Source: Loripinus fragilis
Lineage: Eukaryota > Mollusca > Bivalvia > Lucinida > Lucinidae
NCBI GenBank assembly: GCA_964019695.1
Contig: OZ026524.1
Location: forward strand, 29,986,164-30,050,163
Length of the DNA: 64,000 bases
Reading direction: 5' to 3'
Made by a program: the position numbers and the translations under genes
The notes under the pieces: generated by a model
The model's input: only the letters and a program-made list of their open reading frames with translations
What the model was told of the DNA's origin: nothing
Databases searched by the model: none
Shown: piece after piece, positions 41,122 through 53,450 of the stretch
Position numbering within the stretch: the first letter of the stretch is position 1
How the letters are laid out: every line of letters starts with the position of its first letter

Positions 41122-42875
41122 ATGTACTGTTTTATCTGTAGTTCATGTCTCATTAACATTTCAAATAGCTTGGTTGTTTCTGAAAGTGTGATTTTTCAGA
41201 AAACAAATGAAATCTAACAAAATGATGCACAATGGTTTGTGACATTTGTACATGACCTTGAACCATACCAAAAACTCATAAATAAGATAAGGGCTGATGT
41301 AGACCGTACAAATGAAATTGTACATGTGGTTAAGAATGACTATCACAAGTCAAAGCTTATAGCATATGCAGAAACGTTCAAAAGCTTGCAACTTGAAGTT
41401 GATTTGTTGTCTGATACTTACCAGTCCATATATAAAACATTCGAAAATTATCAGGTTTTAAATACGGACAGAAGTAAACGTTCTTTGATACCTCTGGTCG
41501 GAAATTTAATGAGTTCATTGTTTGGAACGTTGTCGCAAAATGACCTAGATAATATTAACAGAAATATTAACATTTTGTCTGATAATCAGGAAAATATAAT
41601 TCATGATTTGGAGATGTCTTTGTCTATTTTTGAATATTACAAAAATGCAAATCAGTGAGAACAGAAGGTCAATCATGGATCTTGTTATTTGTATTCAAAA
41701 AACTTGATAGAAAAATAAGTAACCTTGAACTTTCTTTTGAACAAAAATTTGTCAGACTAGAACAATTTATTCACACATATCTCCAGACTAAAATGATTTT
41801 CGATGAGATTAAAATAGCAGTACAGAATGCAGTATTTTATTTAGAAAACTTAAAAACTGAGTTGAATATGCTGTCGCTTAATCATTTATCTATCAATACA
41901 ATATCTCCCAATGACTTGAAGAAGTTATTAATAGAAATTCAAGCCAAACTGCCTAATAATCACGATTTACCTAAAAATCCTCGAAATGATATTTGGTACT
42001 TCTATAAGACACTTACATGTATGACATATCTTGAGCATGATCAGATAAGAATTGTTCTTAGCATTCCACTTATAAATACAGGAGATAAATATGAGGTATT
42101 TAAAGTTCATAATATACCTTTTCCTTTTCACAATACTTCGGTACAATATCTTGCTAAATATGATTTGGAATCAGAATTTCTAATGGTTTCCGAAAGTAGA
42201 CAGTCATATGCATTCTTATCAGAAAATGACTTTCATATGTGTAATAGTGTGAAATTACAATTTTGTAATCCGAAAACTGCTTTCTATCCCACTAATTTGA
42301 ATAAGCCTTGTATCATGACATTATTTTTGAAAAATGAAGTTGACATTAAAAGTAACTGTAAACAGACTGTCATGATGAAACAGAAATTACCGCTTGCCAA
42401 ATATTTGTCTCACGGTTATTGGGCTATAGTTACACATGAAAATTTACAGTTAACATTAAGCTGTAGGTCTTCATCTAAACAGTCCAGTTCTATTGATATT
42501 CACCCACCTTTTGGTATTTTGACAGTAAGTAATGACTGTTTGGCCTCGAATAAATACATGAGCTTGCCAGGGCACTTTGACAAAAACAGTTACTTTGAGA
42601 TGTCTGATGTCTTAAAATCATTACTAAGACTGCATAATATATCACATTACATTCTAAGACAACAGGTACAGAACAAATTAAAAGATGTAGGTAAACTTGA
42701 AATACCATTGCATTTTTTAAATTTGAAAGAAATTCCAATGCAAACTTTTGTACATGGAATACATCACTTGAGAAAAGTACACACTGAAAATACTAGTTTC
42801 TGGACATTTGCAAACATCACAATTATAGCTTTTATTGTAATAATTGTCACAGCTATTGCGTCATTGATCATTTAA
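41122..42875 (+). pseudogene. Env-like fusion glycoprotein of the LTR element, broken
   Basis: ATG 41122 follows a strong acceptor-like tract (ending TTCTTCAG at 41112), as expected for a spliced env. A hydrophobic N-terminus (MYCFICSSCLINI) could be a signal peptide. The frame has an in-frame stop at 41215 and continues at 41239-41658. A furin-like RSKR lies at about 41470-41481, directly followed by SLIPLVGNLMSSLFGTL, a fusion-peptide-like segment, then a heptad-like Asn/Ile-rich region. At 41655-41658 the frame stops and a second frame (to 42875, 406 codons) carries the ectodomain remainder with several Cys and a C-terminal membrane span near FANITIIAFIVIIVTAIASL. The order resembles F-type envelope proteins of errantiviruses and baculoviruses. 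Two breaks are visible. Confidence 0.68.
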
Positions 42876-42905
42876 TTAAAATATCTACCAAGCCATTCAT
42901 TTTGT

Positions 42906-43103
42906 TTGAGAGAGAAGGTTAATGAGCATGACACTAAGATAACAGATATGAAGTTGCCGACTAATGATGTTGAATCTACGTTGAAGATAGTAGATGCGTC
43001 TGTTTTACTTGAAAGTAAAGGTACCAGTGCTACCTGCAAGTATCATCCATTCCTTGGACAGACGGATGCCAGAAGGGCATGGCCAAAGAGGGCGAATTTA
43101 TAA
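42906..43103 (+). other. Open frame after env, unassigned
   Basis: A 65-residue frame reads VNEHDTKITDMKLPTNDVES and ends KRANL. It lies 30 bp after the env stop and may be a degraded accessory or env-tail sequence. No family recognised. Confidence 0.25.
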
Positions 43104-43184
43104 TTAGAGCAACTGTGGATTTTTATAAAGATGTGTCAATTGATGTATATATATATATGTAAATATTGACAGTAAGGTTAAGGT

Positions 43185-43370
43185 TAATTTATCAGTCCTG
43201 CGTTTAACCTTGAGTTGCGCAGGTGAAGATTATATAATATTGATTTTTCATTAAATTTGTAAGTCCTGCGTTTAACCTTAAGTTGCGCAGGTGAAGATTA
43301 CATACTATTGACTTTTATTGAATTTTAAGTCCTCGTGTTTAACTTAAATTGACAGAGGTGAAGATCATTA
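43185..43370 (+). repeat. Three 75-80 bp repeats in the 3' interior of the LTR element
   Basis: AGTCCTGCGTTTAACCTTGA, GTTGCGCAGGTGAAGATTAT and TATTGA strings recur with starts at about 43193, 43261 and 43329. The third is diverged. Confidence 0.75.
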
Positions 43371-43399
43371 GCATAACATCGTAACATGAACATTATGTT

Positions 43400-43645
43400 G
43401 TAACACCTTTGTTACAGAACGATGATTGTACCCTGATGAAGAAGAGTTATCAACCAACTAATTAGTCCGCCATACCTGGTCACCCATACCCAGTTTACAT
43501 GGTGACCAACATGTTCAACGAGGAAATGGTGGACGATAGGATTCTCATACCAAACAGCAAGTATCGGGTTCCAGTTATTGCCGTTCCTGAGCCACCCACT
43601 ACGTTGGACCTTAAACTCTCTTCCCCAGAGATCAAACATTGACTG
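43400..43645 (+). pseudogene. Possible coding remnant before the 3' LTR
   Basis: The plus strand reads in one frame PYPVYMVTNMFNEEMVDDRI and later SKYRVPVIAVPEPPTTLDL, ending IKH and a stop near 43642, with one stop near 43464. It looks like protein-coding sequence (higher GC than its flanks) of the LTR element, but the family is unknown. Confidence 0.35.
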
Positions 43646-44085
43646 GCATTTAGAATTTAACTCTGTTTTTAATGTATATGTTCATAATATAATTCTAAGT
43701 GCCTGACGATTAACGAGGATTATAACTTATAAAAGGAAAATATGTGACTGAACATTTATAGGTGAACCCTATAGACAACATGTAATGTAGACAATAATGA
43801 TGCTCATACTCTTTTATAATGAACAGCAATTTTCATCAAATTTAAACTTCAACTTTATGTATATTTTCATCTTGTAAGAGTATGATTGACATTACTGTTT
43901 ATACTGCATGTTGTTACGTTGTGAATTCAGAATATAATTGACATTACTGTTTGTTTTCCTCATAAGGAGAACGTTGTGTATTGATGATCAATTATTTATA
44001 TATAAATGAAGTCATGGTCGGAAAGGTAGTCTAGAATAATTTAGGTACTGAATTTGAATTACTTTATATTAGTATAAATCAATCC

Positions 44086-44098
44086 TAAGAATAGGAGG
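44086..44098 (+). other. Polypurine tract
   Basis: AAGAATAGGAGG lies directly before TGTATAAC of the 3' LTR. It fits a plus-strand primer site. Confidence 0.5.
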
Positions 44099-45148
44099 TG
44101 TATAACATAGTCAGCTTATACAAGCTCACTATGAGCAAAATCATGTTGAAGGGTTGAGAATCATAATGACTAAAACTTTCTTTATGGTCTGTAAGGCTAT
44201 GGTAATTGATGGACGGTATTTGGGATGAATACTGTACTTCAATTGCTGATCATAATTTAGCATGCAAAACGACTTATGTAGCGGTTTATTAAAGTACTTT
44301 AAAATTGGATGCTAGCTAGATGTACATGATTGATGTTTAGATTGGACACAATTCAAATCAGTATTTACATTTCGAAATATTCAATAATAAGATCATATGA
44401 TGGTTAACGTCAAATGCGCAGGTGGTTCTACATGTAAGAGTACCTATTACCTTGTAGACCTTTATTCTGCATGCACAGTTCTATGTAAGATAATCTATGG
44501 GCCTGAGTGGTGTAGGGTCGTAGGTTCGATCCACTGGCTTCACAAGCCGCTAGATGGTATTCCAGGTTGAGACTCAGTCCCCACAACAACTAGCTGTTGT
44601 CGGGATAGAGCTTCAAAACTATAACTGTAGGACCATAGTAGAATGACAATGATGTACATTTATGCTTACGTTGGAATAGCGCCCAGTCACTTGTTGTATT
44701 ATACATGAATCTTATGATTGCATATTCGGTCCAGATGGATCAGGTGATGGAAAGTTTCGATAGTGGGCACACGTTTCTATTGTTCACATCGCAGATGCTT
44801 GGTAATTTTTTAAGTGCAATCATCAGAATCTTGTCATAATATTTGGGCTTATTATACGGATTTAGTAACGGTTAATGTTTTGGAATGAAAACATCTTTCC
44901 ATTTTCGCTATATATACTGCCGGGTACGACCATGTCTTCAGAAGAGATCAGATTTTGTTTTAGATTAGATCAGATCAGATTAGATTAGATTTTGATGAAG
45001 AAACCAGTGCATTTTCTGTGATTATTATGAGCTGCTCAGTTGAGCACGCTTCAGTCTTGAATTATACTTATGTGACATTATAATATACCACTATACGATC
45101 ATGAACTAAGACAACTGTGTTTAGTTTCCTTCATTTAATTACGTTATA
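44099..45148 (+). repeat. 3' LTR
   Basis: Nearly identical to 38812-39863, with scattered substitutions and small indels (for example near 44826, 44858 and 44917). It ends ACGTTATA at 45148. Confidence 0.88.
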
Positions 45149-46560
45149 TGTGAGGGTTTGTCTAGAATACACGTTTTGAATTATATCGATAATATCTGAG
45201 CACAAAAGCTAATAAGGACCATAAGAACTTTTAAATACCATAGGCACCAGCTTGGAACACAGCATATATAGTTCATATTATAATTAAGCTCTCTGCGACG
45301 AACTATCCAATAGTGAAAATAGTATATTCTCACCTTGACAACATAATTATTATGATAGCCACTTATTATTTGTAGCACAGAAATATAAACTGGTCAATAG
45401 TTTCTGAATGTATATGATATTACCACTTTCACCTTAATAAACCACTCATTGCGCATGTCATTTTTATTTTTGGTAATTTTGTTGAACATGGCCCCAAGGT
45501 ATGGAATAGATGATACCATAAAGCGGGTTACGTTTGTGTTTATTTTAATGTCAATTTTAAGTTCTGCAGTTTTCATAATTTTTGATCACAGATTATTACA
45601 ACAGCCCTTTATTTATACTACACTTTTCTAATTCGAAAAGTATCACTTTAATTGAAAATACAAAGATGCTTAACTGTATCTCTTCGTAGACTCAGTGTGG
45701 ACTAAAACGCTTATTATGGGTTTATTTAGTTCAATCATCCAAAGGCACTCTACGGCCAGCAACACATAAAATCCTCGTCATACGCAAAAACGAAGTCGTT
45801 GCATGCAAACAAAAAAGGTACTGACCAGACTACGCTTCCTTCCACTCAGCCTGGTCAGCACATTTGTCATTCGTCCTTATCCAAGCAGCATTTTATGTAC
45901 TAAAAGTGCATATGCATTTCACGTTAGGTGCATGTTTTAATTGCACTTCAGATAATTTTATCATGGAAGTATACTCTATGGGCCCTGATAAAACTGCGCC
46001 CATCAGCAATCTGATCTGGGTCCATATTGAGTCACTCTGAGTGGTGGTATTAGAGACATCGCATGAAGACAAAAACACCTTATGACAGCCAATATACACT
46101 CGCCTGAAAATTGTTGACACGTCGCAAGGTGACCACACGATCATTGTGCCATCGCCTTGGGGTTACCGCAGGATGACAGACCGATGTCCGTACTGTTTTG
46201 TGGGCCCTGTAAGGACATCGTGCGGCGACCTTGCGGGCTCCGTACGACTATTGTAAGAGTCTACGATCATTTTTGGGTCAAAAATGAGAATCTAAAATCA
46301 TGCGTTGTCCTCACGACACTTTGGGACGCCCATATCTGGGATCGTACGATGCTACTGCGATGTGTCTACGGGCTATGGGTTTACGTTTTTTTCGCATTTG
46401 TCTTTGTGCGGAGTTAAACAAAATCGTAGAGGCCATGATGCCCGTAAATCCTTACCATGATAGCAAGGTCTCACTGTGGAGAGTGCCGCAAGGAAACGGT
46501 GATTTGGACATCGTACTGGCTTCAATACTCTTCGGAAGGCAAATGTAACCAAGGCATTAC
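45149..46560. other. Unassigned, with a GC-richer block
   Basis: 45149-46100 holds nothing firm. 46100-46440 is GC-richer and holds CGTACGA and CGATC-rich strings (GGATCGTACGATGCTAC). It resembles a MITE interior more than a gene, and its open frames are short and contain many Cys/Arg without pattern. Confidence 0.35.
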
Positions 46561-46569
46561 GTCATATGT

Positions 46570-47000
46570 TAGTGCTCATGACCCAGGGTCGGGCTGGATG
46601 TCAAGACCTAGGACACCTTTAAAGTGCTATTTTATTTATTCTGACTTGTGCAGATATTTTACAAGCCATTTATCAGAAAAAATCATATTTGGGCATTTGG
46701 CACCATTCATGGAAGGCTTTCACTTGACAGCTACAGAAACTTGGGCCCATGCCCCTGCATGGGGCTCAAGGTCAAACTCTAGTCATTTTATTTTTTTCGT
46801 TTATAGAATCATTTGTATTTGAATAACAGGTACTATTTCGTGCTGACTTTCTCTGTGATTTCAGACCTTAGCGCTCATGACCCAGGATGGGGCTAGAGGT
46901 CAAAAACTAGGACACCTTTAAAAAGCTTCTTTTTTCATCTTACCAACCATTTATCTATGGGCATTTGGTATCTTTTATGGTAGGCCTGAAATATATGGAA
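46570..47000 (+). repeat. Two diverged units, GCTCATGACCCAGG type
   Basis: GTGCTCATGACCCAGGGTCG...TAGGACACCTTTAAAG (46571) recurs as GCGCTCATGACCCAGGATGG...AGGACACCTTTAAAAAG (46870), followed by GGGCATTTGG strings. The spacing is about 300 bp. Confidence 0.6.
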
Positions 47001-47869
47001 TTCAAGCTACCGATTATTGACATCCTGCAAGTTTGAAATGCTTATCTTTGAAATGGCTCTAGTTATCAATCATTATGTACAGTTTGCGTTTCATTTATTG
47101 TACACACTCTACAAGTCCTAAATAGCAAGCTAAAATAATTATTTAGTTTTAATTATTGCTCATGACCTCAAGCCTTCTAGAAAAATTATAAAAAAGCTCT
47201 ATCAAGATACTGCGCAACATATTTAACCAATTCTTCGAAAATAGTAAAATATATATTAAAAAATCTGACATTGATTTTTTTCATTTTACGAAATATCATG
47301 ACGTGTTTCAGAAAAGAAATCTGGGGTCATTACACTAATTATCTTTCAGGAGGACCAAAAAACCCACCCCATAAAATCCATGCATAAATCTATATATAAC
47401 GTCCAGAATTGAAAATTTCTGTTATTTTCATAATTTGATTTTACGTGTATAAAGTAAATCAGCATTAAAACGCTAAAAAGGTAAGAAAGAATACTACACA
47501 AAAAATAAGTGCCCACCAAGGATCGATCATGGGCGTCTGGTTCCAAAGTCTGACACGTTGACCACTAGGCTCATCACTGTTGTCTAATGCCTCCGAATGT
47601 GCTCTGATTGATAATGTAGGCCCCAAAAGGAAGTATGATTAGACTTGTTTCAAAATGGCGGATGTAACAACATTGTGTGATACCAGCAGGTAATATTGAG
47701 CTTTTTAACCACTTATTTTTACCCTCAGCAGTACTTGCAGTTAGCAACATTAAACTTGAATGTTTCTTACGTAAATTTGTGCCTTTGTATGGATTCTTAC
47801 AAATAGAAAATATGAAACATATCAAACAGGATTTTTCTGACGCCTGGGCTCTGCCCTAGGGGTGGGGCG

Positions 47870-48020
47870 CCGGGGTACCCAGGGTTTCAAAAAAATATAA
47901 TTTCCAACATGGTCATGTGGCATATCAAAGTGACGGGGATAAGGAGTAGAACAGAATACAAGTAAAATTTCAACCTATGATCAAACTGGTGTCCTTGGGG
48001 TGAGGTCATAAGGTCAAATA
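47870..48020 (+). repeat. CATGGTCATGTGGCATATCA repeat fragment
   Basis: Shares ACATGGTCATG, GCATATCAAA and GGTCATAAGGTCAAA strings with the palindromic repeat at 27025-27415. Confidence 0.5.
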
Positions 48021-48227
48021 TTTAATTCTACCCACAAAGATTTTTATACCAAGTTGTGTGTTCTCACCAAAAACAGATATAAAACAAATCGACTGGACTA
48101 TTCATTCTGTGGCCTGCGTCATGCATAAGTGGGTTAACCTGGGGATGCTTGGGGTCAAAAACTTGAGCGTGGAGATTTGCGATGCTGCCCAATCGACTGC
48201 ACGTTCTAGTTATTATTATTATTATTA

Positions 48228-50511
48228 CTAGCGATGTTCAAATATAAATGCAATTAGCTTCATAACTTTCTTCACATATATGCTACGACAAAATATCGTA
48301 GCTTTCTGAAAAGAACTATTTGTCACCTTTAAAATGGCACCAAACATAAAAAACACTCACTACATGTCTCGAGTTACAGACGCTTATATAAAAGCCATTC
48401 CTGTATTCTGAAGTTTTTCTGAAGCAAATTGCCATATACGTTTAGGTACATGTGCAGATATAGTGTCATATCTTTGTAAGTTTGAGACAAAATGGCACCA
48501 AATTTTAGATGCAAGTTAAAGGTACATTGACAAAGTTGCTTGCAGGAAAAAGTTTATATAATCCTGTTTCAATCTTGAGTAAACAGGCGCGTTTGTGACG
48601 TCATTTATTTAATGATAAACGTCATTTTGAGTTATCTACTGGTGATGCAATAATGAACATCGCTGTCTGTTTTTCTTTGCGTTTTGCTTCAAACATGCTT
48701 AATATGTCATAAGGAAGTTTTCAAAATGCTCCGTCCTCTATTTACAGAGTTATCACTTTTTATATCATTTTTAAGAGTTTTCTTCTTCTTAATGACGTGT
48801 TTACATTAATTAAAATATGTTCAATCTGTCTAGTCTTCAAGATCAGGTGAGTAATTTGATTGTAAATAATGTCTATTTTGGTAAAACTTTAAGTTAACGT
48901 TTAAATTTAGATTGAAACCGCAATGTTATGGTAACAAAATTGAGTATAAGTTTCACTTAAGGCAGTTTTGTCTAAATAAAAGAGATGTTCAGCGTTTAAA
49001 AGTTACCCACTATCCATAAATGATTTGTAGCACCAACTCAGTATGAGCGATCAACATATTTGTATCGTTTTGCTAGAGCATCTAGCTATGTTATCTAGCT
49101 ATGTTAATGACTTCAACACTCGCAATAAATTGTTAACTCAGAAACTTCTTAAACAAGGCTATCAGTATCATAAATTTCGCAAAACATTTTCAAAATTTTA
49201 TAGATGATACTATTATTTGATTTCTAAATTCCAAGTTGGACTAAAATCTCTCTTGTGCCAAGGACTTTCGGAACCTGATTTCTATGGTGACTTGGTGTAT
49301 AAATTGAAGAAGATTGTTGGCTCTAATAATTTTTCAGCACAGTTCATTAAAATAATTTCCCATTATGAAAAGATTGGCTATAACATTAATGTATTGCAAC
49401 AGACTGCATGCTTGGTGGTCAACCCAATCACGGTTGGCAACTTTGCTTTCCTCTCCTCTTTAATTGCACGCCGGTGGGTCGGACTTCAGACTCTATGATG
49501 GTTCCGACTTAAAGACTTATCTATTGATGAGATGGTAGGGGCCTGATGCTTTGGCTGTTTGTCGGGCCCACCGGGGTATACCTGTTGGATTTCCTTTGCT
49601 CCGGTATTCAGTTTTGTTTACTGTTGAGTCCTTATCTTTGCCTTTTCTCCTTGTTATATCTTGATTTATATGTTCTAGGAGATGATGCATTGATAAATTA
49701 GGGGTCTTTCATGCAAACCAAACATCTATGTGTCTTGATCCACATCTGAATTAAGGGTGAGGTTGGCGCCGTTAAACCAGTTTAAGCCCTCCAGTAAAAT
49801 ATTTTACTGACCATTCGAAGGCGGTACTTCCTTTGTGGATCTTTTATGTTTTTGTTCTGTCCTGTGTTTGCTTTTTGTGTGCGTCTGTTTATATGTGCTT
49901 TGTGGTCACCTGTTGGGAAAGGGCTGACCTTTTGGCTCTCGTTTGTGGTGTCTAACTGTAAGTTTGTCACTTTCCCATTGGTATCCTGGGTCAGGTGTGG
50001 TACTTGATTGTATCGATTCCTGATCTTTGCACCCTTACTTACTTTAAAACTACTTTAAATGCTGCTTCGTGCATTTTGTTAAAGAAAAGTTTGACTGAAA
50101 ACTGAAAAGTGGTGTTTTGTTTACCATTTATTTGCAAACAAAAGGAGACTTTACTGAAAACGATTCGATGTAAATAAACAAAATCGTGTTGGACTTTTGT
50201 AACTTTTACAGAATCATTATATAAGTATATGGGGATACTTCCTTAAAAATTTCAAGAAATTTCACCAATTTATCGAAGAATCATACGCTCGTCTATATCA
50301 ATGGTATGCTCAAAGCATTGGGTTTATAAGTATACTAAAGTGACCCTCATTCAAAGGGCTATAACTCAATAAGCATACTGTATTTTTCTTTAGGTCTGGT
50401 GCCAGTTCAAAGGTGACATATAACCCTTTATAGAAACGTATACCATTTAGTCGTAGCATATATGTGACGAAAGTTATGAAGCTACTTGCATTCATATTTG
50501 AACAGCCCTCG
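48228..50511. mobile_element. Foldback element (TA-flanked), holding an RT relic
   Basis: GATGTTCAAATATAAATGC...CTTCATAACTTTCTTCACAT (about 48233-48290) is mirrored by ATGTGACGAAAGTTATGAAG...GAATATTTGAACAGCCCTCG (50461-50511). Arms of about 115 bp are flanked by TA and by ATT trinucleotide runs on both sides. The ends resemble mariner-type termini. Copy D of the RT retroelement lies inside. Confidence 0.7.
49030..50045 (+). pseudogene. Reverse transcriptase fragment, copy D, with 3' tail
   Basis: Frames read RFARASSYVI, DFNTRNKLLTQKLLKQGYQY (about 49110-49170), FQVGLKSLLCQGLSEP (49229-49276), then FSAQFIKIISHYEKIGYNIN and QQTACLVVNPITVGNFAFL (to about 49455). Starting well after the catalytic part, it is 5'-truncated. 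The tail (49540-50045) is the best copy of the shared 3' region and ends GCACCCTTACTTACTTT, immediately next to unrelated AAAACTACTTTAAATG. Confidence 0.68.
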
Positions 50512-50519
50512 TATTATTA

Positions 50520-52280
50520 TTATTATTATTTACAGTAGTGGCTCAGACACAGATGTAGAAAAACTTTATGCCACTTTTATTGTCAATGTAAACAGTCTGA
50601 AAGTTCCTTTTACCCTTATACATACCAACTACCTATGAGGTATTTCGATCATTCAACTGAACTTTAGTCCGGGTAAGTCTGGTTCCCGTCACGTGTTAAA
50701 CATTTAATCGGCAGCCAATCACTGCCATCGAAACAAAATACTGGTTTCTTAATATTTAAGAGTTTGGCAAATGCGGAGAACCAGTATCGACCAACGTAAA
50801 AGGTATGGTTGACCAGCAGGAACTGGACATGCGCACACAAGGGCTAAACAGGAACAGGAAGATAGATAAGTGATCACGTGGCACTAAACCAGAGTGAGTT
50901 TGATCAACTTTAGTCTAACCGCAGTACCTGCAGTTGAATGATCGAACTACCTCTATGTTAGGAAGAGGAGCAGTCCAACTTCCACAAAAACATGTCAGAT
51001 ACAAAACATGGAATGGGGATTCCATGCCACTACCCACATCCACTCCACCAAGACATATACAGTCTTGTAAGCAGATTTTAGTCCATGCGCGATAAGTACC
51101 CAAATCTCAAACAGTAGACCAAATATTGCTACCCCCACCACACACACACATGAATCTTTGCTGCATTGGTTTCTTAATATGTGCTGGAAAGTCAACATAT
51201 GGGCGGTGTATGGTTTGGGCGAAACATGTGATAGTACCAAAACGTCTATTTGATTCATACCTAATAGACTTCAATTTGAAAAAAGTGCTGCTGCCCTCCC
51301 CTCCTCCCTAGTGAAATTTGCAGACATATTCTATCAAGATGCGTCTTTTAAGAGATGTTTGTACTTTGTACGCCAGGGCGTTAGCCTGTTAAATATGTTA
51401 CTGTAAGTGTTCTTTGGTTGTTCTTCACAGTGGTCTGGGTTAGGCTGTCGTGTGTGATTGTGCACGTGGTATTTCCTGATTATGCTCATTTACCTTTTCA
51501 AGGAGGAATTTAATCAAAGAACATCTCTTGAAGAACAACTTTGGTTCTAATATTTGCTTTACCATAATGCATGGTCTTCATTAAATGTTCAAATGAGTTA
51601 GCGAACTTTACTAACAATATCACTGGAGTAGAGGAAATGAATTGGACATGATATTGGAATGTTTATTCACTCCATAAAACAGGTTTAAAAAAAGAGACTA
51701 ATCTGCGCTCTATGCAGGGGAAACTCATTCAAATCCGATTTCTATAGAAAACCAATCCTTAGTCCACCAGTTGCTAATCCTGGCCTAACACAGCCAGGTT
51801 CAAATTAAACTCCTTTGTTTGACCGCAAAATACCACAAGCAAACAAAGTTAATGGCAGAAATAGCAAGGACTATTACTTATTGGTGAATTTTACATAGAC
51901 ATAGAGTACAGGAACATAATACGAGTAAATATCAGTCAAATTTTGAAGGATGTTGTTGGGTTTAAATTCATTGTTTTCCGTGAGCACAACTTTAGGGGTC
52001 AATATATTGCTTTAGGGCATTGATATGCTGGAATTAACAAAAGGCTAAGCTTGATTAGTTGTTCAAAGAAATAAAATTCTGACATAAAACTGTAAACTTA
52101 CGTAAATACTTTAAAATTCCTCATTTCTGGAGCATGTGTGCGATGCTGCAGCCATATTGAAACTAAGTCTAATCATGTTCTCACTGGGGCCTACGTTTCT
52201 AACCAGAGCACCAACGGTGGCTTTAGACAACAGTGGCATTTGTTTATATAGAATAGGTAATCCTAGTTTCGGCCACTTTC
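50520..52280. other. Mostly unassigned; partial retroelement tail at 51415-51500
   Basis: GCACGTGGTATTTCCTGATT and TATGCTCATTTACCTTTT (51462-51498) match the very end of the retroelement tail. The rest holds no supported gene. Confidence 0.4.
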
Positions 52281-52749
52281 ATATTTGTGGCCAGAATTAA
52301 AACTTGGTTACACTGCTTACTTTCACTTAACCTGTCTTTCTGACTTAATTTCGCTTGACCTGTCTATCTGGCTTGGTACCGAGGCACATCTTTCAGACAC
52401 ATTTTATTTACTTAAGACAATGGCGGAACGTCGATCTAACATAAGATTATTTGAACACCTTATTGATTCGATTTCATAAATGGTCGAAAGACAGGGGAAG
52501 TAAGTATTCTCAATTGATTTACGAGTTATCCAACGCGGAAATGATGTGCATGGAAATTAGCCCCATATGTCTAATCCACCTCATGCGCACAGTTCACGCA
52601 CCTGTGATTGAAAGCCTTTATCTTTGAACTTTTTTGCGCTTGCAGTCAAACACTTATATGTATAACAGCCATTCGCTAAAATTGATACAATTACAAAATG
52701 AAAAATTGGTGAAAGATGAATTTGTCTTGATAAGCATGCTTTCGATATC

Positions 52750-52914
52750 ATGGAAATGTCTGTTGCCTCTATAATTACATGTATAATTATGACCCACATC
52801 ATTTGTGTAATACACTCAACAATGCCAACATTGCAAGAAACAGTATATAGAAATGACTCAGTGTTATCTAATCTACACGAATCCTGCTTTACCAACATCA
52901 CTTATGATCGAAAG
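52750..52914 (+). CDS. Candidate first coding exon with signal peptide
   Basis: ATG 52750 (or 52756) opens MEMSVASIITCIIMTHIICV, a hydrophobic segment that fits a signal peptide, followed by a Ser/Asn/Thr-rich hydrophilic part with possible N-glycosylation sites (NITY near the end). The frame runs into a good donor (AAAG|GTATGT) at 52915 in phase 0. The following exons were not identified. It may be chance in an AT-rich region. Confidence 0.3.
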
Positions 52915-52919
52915 GTATG

Positions 52920-53450
52920 TATCTACACTAATTCTAGTTTAACTAAATCTAGTGGCCATAATTTGTCTTAGTTATGAAACAGAGACAAGTGTAAAAAATC
53001 TGTACATGCAAAATTAACACTTAATTCCATAACAAGATTAAATTACTGTTTATCCTGGGCTTTTATAAAGCCATATATCAAAATGTTGGCTAATCAACAT
53101 TTTAACTTTCTCTTCGAGCCTGTAATTTCTCATGGTTCAGCCTACTGCTATGAGTTCTTCCAAGGTATATGAATATTGTAGTATGGCCGATGCTTTTTTC
53201 TTTGATCTTTGCTGATGTTTAAATCAGACACCCTAGAATAACGACGAAGGAGGAGCTTAAAACCGTACTCTAACTTCCAAGTTTAGTTAAACAGCGATGT
53301 AGGCGGTAACTTACTAAAAAGCGAAACATTATCCCGTAGGTAAATGTAATATAATTGGCAGCTTAGGCCGGATGCAGGGAGGCACGAATGTAAATTTCGT
53401 CAGGTGTCAGTAACACGTGTTTATTTGCGCCTGTGCCATACTACAAGCTA
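52920..53450. other. Unassigned
   Basis: No gene or repeat recognised. Confidence 0.4.

Larger units (their letters stand above)
38812..45148 (+). mobile_element. LTR retroelement with env-like gene, internally deleted
   Basis: Two direct repeats of about 1.05 kb (38812-39863 and 44099-45148) bound a 4.2-kb interior. Roughly 15-20 base differences between them are visible by eye, a young to moderate age. A primer-binding-site-like TGGTGCCGTTCGCCGG begins at 39876, and a purine tract AAGAATAGGAGG precedes the 3' LTR. A short N-terminal frame, a protease trace and an env-like gene are present. RT, RNase H and integrase are not, so the element could move only with help. No clear target duplication. 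Confidence 0.85.

Noticed and set aside
38806..45155. Target-site duplication around the LTR element
   Set aside because: The flanks AAGATG and TGTGAG do not match convincingly, so none was claimed.
45893..46822. Overlapping open frames in a GC-richer block as a gene
   Set aside because: No consistent frame, splice signals or motifs; composition is more like a MITE interior.
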